Part shown: positions 32,475-39,605 of the stretch, piece by piece
How the letters are laid out: the number at the start of each line of letters is the position of its first letter
Numbering within the stretch: position 1 is the stretch's first letter
DNA from: Duncaniella sp.
Lineage (GTDB): Bacteria > Bacteroidota > Bacteroidia > Bacteroidales > Muribaculaceae
Assembly: GCF_029054785.1 (NCBI RefSeq)
Contig: NZ_JAIDEN010000025.1
Span: 1 to 44,674, forward strand
Length of the DNA: 44,674 bases
Direction: 5' to 3'
Notes under the pieces: generated by a model
What the model was told of the DNA's origin: nothing
What the model saw: only the letters and a program-made list of their open reading frames with translations
Database searches by the model: none
Made by a program: the position numbers and the translations under genes

Positions 32475-33842
32475 TCAGAACGGGATGTTGATACCGAGAT
32501 TTACGTTGGTATTGGAGTTGAGGGGCACACCCTGCTTGGCGGTCTTGCCTGGAGTGTGGTCAGATGCTACGAAAAGATTGAATCCGGATGTCTTGAGGTT
32601 GACGATCCAGCCGAACGACGGGCCGAAGGTACCCACGCCGAAGTTGACTCCGGCCGAGAAAAACTTGACAGGCTCCACGTTTGCCGACAGGCGGAAATCA
32701 GTCCAGGTAAAAGGACCGTTGACACGGGTGGTGTTGAGGAAACCGAATTTCGCACGACGATAGACCGGAAGGGTGTACTGAGCGCCGAGGTTTACGGTAG
32801 CGCCGATGCCGGAAGTGCGGCTACCGGTATCGCCGAGGTCTTCGAGCTGGTAGAGCATCGAAAGATTGTCCTTGAACTTATCCCATGTGTCGTTGTTGTC
32901 CACATTGAAAGAGTAGTCATCAGTAACTACCTGCTGCTTGCCGTTGGTTGATGCGACATGGTTGTTGTCCCATGAAATGAAACCGAGGTCAAGCACCGAT
33001 GCAGAGAATTCCCAATCATCATTGAGTTTATAAACAGCACCGAGGTCAACAGCCATACCATAGCCGCTGATGGGAGAAAAATCTTCCACTTCCACACCGT
33101 TGACATAGTCGCGCTTGGTGTTTTCATTGTACTCGGTCTTGTATTTGAGATTCTTGAGACTTCCCTGGATCTCGGCATCGACATCGGCCACCCAGGTATC
33201 CTCACGCAACTGAAGTTTGGCGGAATTGATGTTGGTCTCAATAGAGCCTACACCGACAAGTAATTTCAGAGTTGCTCCGACACGGAGGTTCTTGTTGATC
33301 TGGCGGGAATGGCCCAAAGCGATCTCACCCCATGCGACACCGCGGACGTTGAGATCGGAAAGATCATATGTCGAATTCTCCACACCCTGCTTTGCCAGGC
33401 GGAAAATGTCTTTCGGAAGAGCGATGCCGACATCGGCACGGGCGCTTACGCTCACTGTGTTGTAGCCGCCAAAACCTTTGAAACCGAAAGCGAGCGCTGT
33501 CTCACGCAGGTTGACACCCAGACGGCTCTTGTCCTTCAGACCGTCGAGCACCTTCGAGGCACTGACTTCGGGGTTAAGGAATGTCGTTGTCTTGCCGTTG
33601 ACATTATATAATATGTGGTTGACACCGATTGTTCCGTTGGTGGTTAGGTTCAGGTTGCCGAGTCCGGGCATAGCCACGAATCCGTGACCTTCATTGCCAA
33701 AAGCGGGGTTGGACTGGAAACGATAGAGATAATTGTCGTCAAAGTAGCCCGACTGAAGATTCTGGGCTGCGACACTTGCGGGAAGAAGGGCAATAACCGC
33801 AGCCATCCCCCATCCGGCTAAAGATTTTATATTGTGTATCAT
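32475..33842 (-). CDS. DUF5723 family outer-membrane beta-barrel protein
   Basis: A 455-aa exported protein with a signal peptide of about 26 residues (ending VAAQ), and a rich pattern of alternating amphipathic strands ending in NVNLGINIPF, with a C-terminal Phe as in outer-membrane barrels. Opening FDDNYLYRFQSNPAF with GHGFVAMPGLGNLNL and later TWTDFRLSANVEPVKFFSAGVNFG match the Bacteroidota DUF5723 group, distantly like OmpP1/FadL or PorV-type barrels. It sits 30 bp downstream of a large lipoprotein gene, suggesting joint work at the outer membrane. The substrate or structural role is unknown. Confidence 0.8.
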   Translation of the reverse strand: MIHNIKSLAGWGMAAVIALLPASVAAQNLQSGYFDDNYLYRFQSNPAFGNEGHGFVAMPGLGNLNLTTNGTIGVNHILYNVNGKTTTFLNPEVSASKVLDGLKDKSRLGVNLRETALAFGFKGFGGYNTVSVSARADVGIALPKDIFRLAKQGVENSTYDLSDLNVRGVAWGEIALGHSRQINKNLRVGATLKLLVGVGSIETNINSAKLQLREDTWVADVDAEIQGSLKNLKYKTEYNENTKRDYVNGVEVEDFSPISGYGMAVDLGAVYKLNDDWEFSASVLDLGFISWDNNHVASTNGKQQVVTDDYSFNVDNNDTWDKFKDNLSMLYQLEDLGDTGSRTSGIGATVNLGAQYTLPVYRRAKFGFLNTTRVNGPFTWTDFRLSANVEPVKFFSAGVNFGVGTFGPSFGWIVNLKTSGFNLFVASDHTPGKTAKQGVPLNSNTNVNLGINIPF

Positions 33843-33872
33843 TTTTTACTGTGTTTTAAGGGTATGGTCGGG

Positions 33873-35666
33873 TTAAAGTTCATCAATATAGAAGCCTGAA
33901 ACTGTCGCCTTGATACCGGCAAGCTTGATGGTTGCATCCGGACGGAGAGTGACATCGGCCTTGGTCACGGTAGCTGTCGCAAAGTAGCGCACACCGTCGA
34001 GGCGGGTGATTGTGCCGGTGCTTTCGAGAACCATAGGCATTGTCTCGCCGGCCTTGACTGTAACACTGCCGAAACTTACAGGTGTTCCGGTCTTGATATC
34101 CTTGCACTGGTTGCCGGCTTCATCCACCGGATAGCCTGAAAGAACGATATCAAAAGGCAGAGAGTTGGTCACGGAAGCATTCAGTTTGAGCTTTTGGATT
34201 GTAACCTTTTCAAGAGTTTCGTCGCTCCAGCCGTCGGTAACCTCGTCATAGACGATCTCCGAACCTACGCCAAGATTGAGCGGGGCATAGAAATGATATT
34301 CGCCTTCAAGTCGCTGAAGCGTCTGGGGTACGGCGAAACCGGTCACAGCACCGGGACCTACATGTGGATCATCGAAGGACACTTCGATTGTCGAAGGAAG
34401 TCCGTTGCCGCTGAGCACATTGCTGAGGCCATGATAAAGCACAGGAGTGGCGTTTTCAAATCCTGCGAAGTCACCTGCTGCCGAGGGGTCAGGAGCAAGA
34501 CAGAATTTATAGGGGCCGACAATACCGGCGTTGTAGCCTATCTTTATCGACTGGCCGGCATCAAGCGAGAACTGATCGCGGCTACCGTTGTCACGGCAGG
34601 CGGTGAGAGTCAGACCGCTGTTCGCGTCAAGGCTGTAATCGGCAAGAGGATTGTTGATCGAAAGATAGAGCTGAGGGTTGGTCATTGTGATGTTGGTTCC
34701 CTCCTGACGCAGCAGATCAGGAAGATCGTTCAGCCGGACAGGATCAATGTTGAAGTCACTGATGCCGTAGCGGATGGTACCGTCAACAGCTTTGACAAGA
34801 ATATCGGAGCCGACAGGTGCCAGGGTCAGAGATGTCTGGGTGGGAACAGATGTTACATTGCTGTTGGTCACAACGAGGACATAACCGCTCTCGACGCCGA
34901 TGTTACCGTTGATTTTAAGTGTGCCGGGCTTCTCTCCATTCGGATCTGTGATAAATGAGAACTCCTGCGAAGTGAGACGAGTGAAATCAACCTCATCCAC
35001 ACGTATAGCGACATCATAAGTCATATGGCCGGCACTCAGATTGATGTCAGGAAGAGTGATGACGCCATTCTGTGAAGCATAGTCCGGAGTGTGGAGACCG
35101 GCGGGCAATTTCAAGCTGACATTGCGGAATGCTACTGATTTAAATACATTGCCGTTGTTGAGCACTGTAAGACGGATGTTTATGGTCCAGTCTACGGCAA
35201 TCTTCGAAAGCTTACGGATGCTCTTGTCAACTGTGGCTGTCTGGTATGTGAACGAAGTGTTGAACCCGTCGATTTCATAAGTAAAACTCTGCTCACCGAT
35301 GTTAAGCGGAGGGACTTCAACTCCGCCGCTTCCGCTGACAAGAGAGATTGTGGTAGAGGTAGCCGGAATGGTCGGGCGCGCCAGTGAAACAGCGTTTACT
35401 TTAAGTTCTTCCGATTTGAACTCGCCATCGACAAGCACTGCATAGATGCCGTTGACATCCTTGACTACACTGCCCTCGTCAAGATCAAAGACATTCGAAA
35501 GGGTTATTTCATCAAGATTAACCGGAACGACAAGATTGTTCACCTTGATCTCGGCAGTTGTGTCGATATCCGAAAGGTCGTAATTATCGTCGACACACGC
35601 AGCCAATGGCAGACATGCCACTGCGACAGCCGTCAACGACAGTCGTGAAAATGATTTGTGGTACAT
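33873..35666 (-). CDS. Large lipoprotein of unknown function
   Basis: A 597-aa lipoprotein. The lipobox LPLAAC is at about residues 19-24, followed by acidic DDNYDLSDIDTTAEIKVN (a signal that in Bacteroidota fits surface export). The rest is beta-rich with repeated modules, such as LKLPAGLHTPDYASQ, LSAGHMTYDVAIRVDE, SLTLAPVGSDILVK and, near the end, TLRPDATIKLAGIKATVSGFY. No enzyme motif was recognised. I start at 35666, the ATG that puts the signal peptide at the N-terminus; the frame's 54-bp extension lacks any support. It precedes DUF5723 in a two-gene unit and has a long leader from the promoter at 35883-35914. Possibly a surface-exposed partner of the barrel (inference). Confidence 0.78.
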   Translation of the reverse strand: MYHKSFSRLSLTAVAVACLPLAACVDDNYDLSDIDTTAEIKVNNLVVPVNLDEITLSNVFDLDEGSVVKDVNGIYAVLVDGEFKSEELKVNAVSLARPTIPATSTTISLVSGSGGVEVPPLNIGEQSFTYEIDGFNTSFTYQTATVDKSIRKLSKIAVDWTINIRLTVLNNGNVFKSVAFRNVSLKLPAGLHTPDYASQNGVITLPDINLSAGHMTYDVAIRVDEVDFTRLTSQEFSFITDPNGEKPGTLKINGNIGVESGYVLVVTNSNVTSVPTQTSLTLAPVGSDILVKAVDGTIRYGISDFNIDPVRLNDLPDLLRQEGTNITMTNPQLYLSINNPLADYSLDANSGLTLTACRDNGSRDQFSLDAGQSIKIGYNAGIVGPYKFCLAPDPSAAGDFAGFENATPVLYHGLSNVLSGNGLPSTIEVSFDDPHVGPGAVTGFAVPQTLQRLEGEYHFYAPLNLGVGSEIVYDEVTDGWSDETLEKVTIQKLKLNASVTNSLPFDIVLSGYPVDEAGNQCKDIKTGTPVSFGSVTVKAGETMPMVLESTGTITRLDGVRYFATATVTKADVTLRPDATIKLAGIKATVSGFYIDEL

Positions 35667-35874
35667 ATTATTAAAAGTGTCTAAAAAAGATTGGCATATA
35701 AAAATGTATGAATCCGGCAACCTGCAAGCCCGTTTTTTTCAGTCAACTAACAGCCTGAAGTGATAAAAACAGATCCTATTGTGTGCGTTCTAAGCCTAAA
35801 ATAAAGATCTATTGTCAAAAAATATCCACATACATAGCCCATAAAACGGAAAATTCCAGGGAGAGGTTTAACAA

Positions 35875-35914
35875 AGTCACTGCAAAAATACAAATTTTTG
35901 CAGTGACTAACAAA
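35875..35914 (-). promoter_or_regulatory. Promoter overlapping a perfect inverted repeat
   Basis: On the minus strand, TTTG (35914-35911), 20 bp, TATTTTTG (35890-35883). A perfect 15-bp inverted repeat, 35875-35889 with 35894-35908 and loop ACAA, overlaps the spacer and the -7 box. It looks like an operator for a dimeric regulator of the lipoprotein/DUF5723 unit. Confidence 0.7.
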
Positions 35915-35998
35915 TTTTAATTGAAGTTTTAGATACTGTTTAAATTTATATGACCTGGATTTTTGAGAGAGTGTGTGTTAATGACTGATGTTTTTTGT

Positions 35999-36024
35999 TG
36001 CGCTGAAGATGCGGCGCAGTTTTT
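35999..36024 (+). terminator. Terminator-like hairpin on the plus strand
   Basis: TGCGCTG (35999-36005) pairs with CGGCGCA (36012-36018) with one wobble, loop 6 nt, followed by GTTTTTAC. No plus-strand gene lies upstream, so it may end a short untranslated transcript or be coincidental. Confidence 0.35.
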
Positions 36025-36090
36025 ACTTTCATAACACTCCTGCTCATATCTTGCCAGTTGTTCAGCAAAGTCACCTAATATTATCCATAA

Positions 36091-36255
36091 TTATATGATC
36101 GACACAATTAGTAACGCGAGAGACAGAATAACAATAAGAGCAATAGCGATACCCCAAAACCACTTGGCGGTATCAGGAGAGGTGGCTAAATCTTTAAGAC
36201 TGCCGAATATGTCTTCAAGCAGGCTAAGTAAAACAAATGTATCAAAATAGCTCAT
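36091..36255 (-). CDS. Small single-span membrane protein, candidate
   Basis: A 54-aa ORF with an N-terminal polar part (MSYFDTFVLLSLLEDIFGSL) and one strong C-terminal hydrophobic helix (WFWGIAIALIVILSLALLIV). The frame extends 17 residues upstream with no better start. TAAATTTG on the minus strand at 36281-36274 could be its -7 box, leaving a leader of about 12-15 nt. No family recognised; the protein shape is convincing, but codon evidence is short, so it could be a chance ORF. Confidence 0.5.
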   Translation of the reverse strand: MSYFDTFVLLSLLEDIFGSLKDLATSPDTAKWFWGIAIALIVILSLALLIVSII

Positions 36256-36381
36256 AACGTATGAATTAGGCAACAAATTTACTGAGAATAATATACAAAC
36301 AGACATCTCAGACTATGTTTCACAGCATATTGCAGGCCCGACCGGTTCAACTGCGATTTTATTCGATTTTGAGACATCTGC

Positions 36382-36425
36382 TTGGTTATTTGACAGCGGA
36401 AATGTAACTTTGCATATTAATATGC
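36382..36425 (+). promoter_or_regulatory. Promoter and palindrome at the tamL-like start
   Basis: TTG (36382-36384), 20 bp, TAACTTTG (36405-36412), then the 14-bp perfect palindrome GCATATTAATATGC (36412-36425), which contains the predicted start site and the ATG at 36422. The transcript would be almost leaderless and an operator could overlap the start codon. Confidence 0.7.
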
Positions 36426-38764
36426 GTAGAAAACCGCAAATTCTGATCATCGTATTGTCACTGTGTGCTCTTATCTTCATGTGGAGTTGCAGTGCGACGC
36501 GTCATGTTCCTGCCGGAAAATACATGCTTGATGATGTCAGCATCAAGATCTCAGGCGACAAAGAAGTCACGAGCCACGACCTTGTCAATTATCTGAAACA
36601 ATCACCCAACCATGAAGTGTTGGGGTTCTGGAAACTCCAGCTTGGGACATATAACCTTTCAGGCAAAGACACGACCAAATGGTACAACCGTTGGGTGAGA
36701 CGCATGGGACAGCCTCCTGTCATCTATTCCCAGTCGCTGACCGATGCCTCGGCCAGACAACTGCAACTTGCCCTTGTCAACCGTGGCTATCTCGAAGCTA
36801 AGGTTGTGGCCGACACCCTGATGTTCCCGACCGAAAAAAAAATCAAGGTAAACTACATGGTCTCCACCGGTGAGCCGCGACGCATAGCATCCATCAGCCA
36901 TGAAATTCCCGACACGGCCGTCAGACGGATAATCATGAGCGACTCGGCTCAGTTCACAATCCGTCCCGGCGACCGATTCGACCGCGACAATCTTGACTCG
37001 GAAAGGGCTCTGATCACCCAGCGCCTGCGAGAACACGGATACTATTCTTTCTCCAAAGAGTATATTACATTCTATGCCGACACATCCGAATTCAACAAAG
37101 ATGTCGATCTGACCCTCACGGTCAGAGCACCGCGCACACAGGGAGCTATACGGCAGGCAACCGACAGCGCCACGAACCACCACGTATATTATATAAACCG
37201 CATAATCTTTGCAACCGACGGTGCGAATGCCACTGCGATTGGAGAGCTGAAAGGCGACACTGTCAGCTACAAGGATATCACAGTGATCTATGGCCGCGAC
37301 CATTACCTCACACCAGGCGCATTGCATCAGAAATGCTTCATCACACCGGGCAGTATCTACAAGGCCTCGGAAGTCGACCGCACCTATGAGGCCCTTGCCC
37401 GTTTAGGAATCCTCAAGTCCATAAACATCGAACTTGTTCCTGCCAAGACTGAAAACGGACGCAAAGAACTTGATGCCTACATCCTGCTTTCAAGAAACAA
37501 AAAACAGTCGATAACATTCGACGTCGAAGGGACTAACTCTGAAGGCGATCTTGGCTTCGGTCTCGGAGCCACATATCAGCACCGCAATCTTGCAAAAGGC
37601 TCTCAGCTCCTGACTGCCCGTCTGCGCATGAACTATGAAAGTCTTTCAGGCAAATTCAACGGCCTGATCAACAACAGATACACGGAGTATGCCGGAGAAG
37701 TTGGCATCACATTCCCGAAATTCGAGTTCCCGTTCGCATCTCAGCGTGTAAGGCAGCGGCTCAACGTTGACACTGAGTTCGCCCTCTCGTTCAACTATCA
37801 GGAACGCCCGGAATATACGCGCATCATTGCAGGCGCCGCCTGGAAATACAAATGGGTCAACCGCAACAACACCCGTCGCCACAATTTCGACCTTATCGAC
37901 ATAAACTATGTCTATCTTCCTGAAAGAACCCTTGACTTCCTTGACCAGATAGCCCCTGACAACCCGCTTTTGCGTTACAGCTACGAAGACCACTTCATCA
38001 TGAGCATGGCTTACCGTTATTACTTCACAAATAAACGGATTCCATCGTCTCTGTTGCGCAAATACACCTTACAGCCGATGATCTACACGGTCCGCACATC
38101 AATCGAGACCGCCGGCAATCTGCTCTACGCTATTTCAGACCTCTCCGACAGAAAACGCCATAACGGCGCCTATAACATCTTCGGTATAAACTATTCGCAA
38201 TATGTCAAAGGCGAAGTAGACTATTCACTAACCCGCAATTTCAATCAGCGGCACTCACTGGCATTCCATGTCGGCGCCGGAATCGGCATCCCTTACGGCA
38301 ACTCGACAGTGCTCCCATTCGAAAAACGCTTCTATGCGGGCGGCGCAAACGGAGTCAGAGGCTGGGGTGTCAGGACATTAGGCCCTGGATGTTACAACTC
38401 ACGCAACTCCGTGTCAAACTTCATCAACCAGTGCGGTGACATCCGGCTGGACCTCAGCCTCGAATACAGGGCAAAACTCTTCTGGGTCATCGAAGGCGGT
38501 GTCTTCGCCGACGCGGGAAACATCTGGACAATCAAAAATTACGAAAACCAGCCGGGCGGCATATTCCACTTCGACACATTCTGGAAACAGATAGCCGCAG
38601 CCTACGGACTCGGCCTGCGTTTCGACTTCACCTACTTCCTTCTGCGCCTTGACCTCGGTCTGAAAGCCCACAACCCGGCTGCCGGTCAGGAACGATGGCC
38701 GATCATACATCCGGACTGGCACCGCGACGCCACTTTCCATTTCGCCGTCGGCTATCCGTTCTGA
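36422..38764 (+). CDS. TamL-like outer-membrane lipoprotein (BamA/TamA superfamily)
   Basis: A 780-aa Omp85-superfamily protein. It begins as a lipoprotein, with signal RRKPQILIIVLSLCALIFM and lipobox LIFMWSC, which is the mark of TamL, the Bacteroidota lipid-anchored TamA variant working with TamB in outer-membrane biogenesis. POTRA-like modules (about 30-370, such as VNYMVSTGEPRRIASISHEI) precede a 16-stranded barrel (about 380-780) with GTNSEGDLGFGLGATYQHRN, the conserved GGANGVRGWG loop (Omp85 VRGF/Y-like) and a terminal Phe in FHFAVGYPF. No tamB is adjacent. The frame's upstream TTG start overlaps the promoter and is rejected. Assignment as TamL is family-level inference. Confidence 0.8.
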   Translation: MRRKPQILIIVLSLCALIFMWSCSATRHVPAGKYMLDDVSIKISGDKEVTSHDLVNYLKQSPNHEVLGFWKLQLGTYNLSGKDTTKWYNRWVRRMGQPPVIYSQSLTDASARQLQLALVNRGYLEAKVVADTLMFPTEKKIKVNYMVSTGEPRRIASISHEIPDTAVRRIIMSDSAQFTIRPGDRFDRDNLDSERALITQRLREHGYYSFSKEYITFYADTSEFNKDVDLTLTVRAPRTQGAIRQATDSATNHHVYYINRIIFATDGANATAIGELKGDTVSYKDITVIYGRDHYLTPGALHQKCFITPGSIYKASEVDRTYEALARLGILKSINIELVPAKTENGRKELDAYILLSRNKKQSITFDVEGTNSEGDLGFGLGATYQHRNLAKGSQLLTARLRMNYESLSGKFNGLINNRYTEYAGEVGITFPKFEFPFASQRVRQRLNVDTEFALSFNYQERPEYTRIIAGAAWKYKWVNRNNTRRHNFDLIDINYVYLPERTLDFLDQIAPDNPLLRYSYEDHFIMSMAYRYYFTNKRIPSSLLRKYTLQPMIYTVRTSIETAGNLLYAISDLSDRKRHNGAYNIFGINYSQYVKGEVDYSLTRNFNQRHSLAFHVGAGIGIPYGNSTVLPFEKRFYAGGANGVRGWGVRTLGPGCYNSRNSVSNFINQCGDIRLDLSLEYRAKLFWVIEGGVFADAGNIWTIKNYENQPGGIFHFDTFWKQIAAAYGLGLRFDFTYFLLRLDLGLKAHNPAAGQERWPIIHPDWHRDATFHFAVGYPF

Positions 38765-38828
38765 CAACAGGCCCGCAGGCTCTCCACCATCAGCAACCTT
38801 TGTATACACCCTTTTAAATCGCCTCATA

Positions 38829-39503
38829 ATGAAACAGCTTGTTATCTTCGATCTTGACGGAACTCTGCTCGACACCATTTCGGATCTCGGATCCGCGACA
38901 AACCATGCGCTCAGAGCTTTCGGATATCCCGAACATAATCTCGCATCATATACAAAATTTGTCGGCAACGGCATCACACGCCTCATCGAGCGCTCACTGC
39001 CGGAAGACGACAAGACTCCTGAAACCGTGGCAAAAGTCCGCGAAAAATTCACCGAGTATTACAACGAGCACAAGACAGATCTCACACGTCCTTACCCCGG
39101 AATTCCGGAACTGCTGAAAGAGCTCGGCGCAATGGGCGTGAAAATGGCTGTGGCCTCCAACAAGTACCAGTCGGCTGTCGTCTCGCTCGTCAGACACTAT
39201 TTCCCTGATGTGGACTGGAAGGCTGTCGAGGGAAACAAAGAGGGTGTACCGACAAAACCGGACCCCTCGATCGTCTTCGAGATTCTGTCCAAATGCCCGA
39301 CGCGCAAATCAAAGGTCCTCTACGTCGGAGATTCAGGTGTAGACATGGAAACCGCCCGCAGAGCCTGCGTTGACTCATGCGGAGTCAGCTGGGGCTTCCG
39401 TTCGGTGAAAGAACTGCGCGACCATCACGCCGACAATATCGTCGATTCTCCGGACGAAATCATCACCGTCGTAAAGCGTCCGGGGCTTGAACTTGATGTC
39501 TGA
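38829..39503 (+). CDS. HAD-superfamily hydrolase, phosphoglycolate phosphatase-like
   Basis: A 224-aa cytoplasmic HAD hydrolase, subfamily IA. Motif I is FDLDGTLLDT (nucleophile Asp), motif II Ser/Thr in MAVASNKYQ, motif III Lys in TKPDPSIVFEIL, and motif IV is VGDSGVDMETARRA. A helical cap lies at about 17-85. It resembles Gph/PGP enzymes that remove phosphoglycolate, though substrate range in this family is broad. It follows the TamL-like gene by 64 bp on the same strand, with no terminator between. Confidence 0.88.
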   Translation: MKQLVIFDLDGTLLDTISDLGSATNHALRAFGYPEHNLASYTKFVGNGITRLIERSLPEDDKTPETVAKVREKFTEYYNEHKTDLTRPYPGIPELLKELGAMGVKMAVASNKYQSAVVSLVRHYFPDVDWKAVEGNKEGVPTKPDPSIVFEILSKCPTRKSKVLYVGDSGVDMETARRACVDSCGVSWGFRSVKELRDHHADNIVDSPDEIITVVKRPGLELDV

Positions 39504-39605
39504 ATCACACAAAAACGGAAGGACATCTGAATTTCAGACTCCAGAAAGCCAAAAACGCTCCTCTGAGCCAGGTGTTTACAACTCAAATTCTACTGATCTA
39601 CCATC

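Larger units (their letters stand above)
35667..36090. other. 424-bp AT-rich intergenic region
   Basis: It holds a promoter in a perfect inverted repeat (35875-35914, minus strand) and a hairpin with T-run on the plus strand at 35999-36024. No ORF with coding features was seen. The about 200 nt between the promoter and the lipoprotein start codon would be an unusually long leader. Confidence 0.5.

Noticed and set aside
36410..36421. TTG start four codons upstream of the TamL-like ATG
   Set aside because: It lies inside the -7 box, and the lipoprotein signal begins at the ATG.
39527..39539. Small palindrome TCTGAATTTCAGA before the kinase gene as an operator
   Set aside because: It is short, stands alone and has no promoter box in the expected place.
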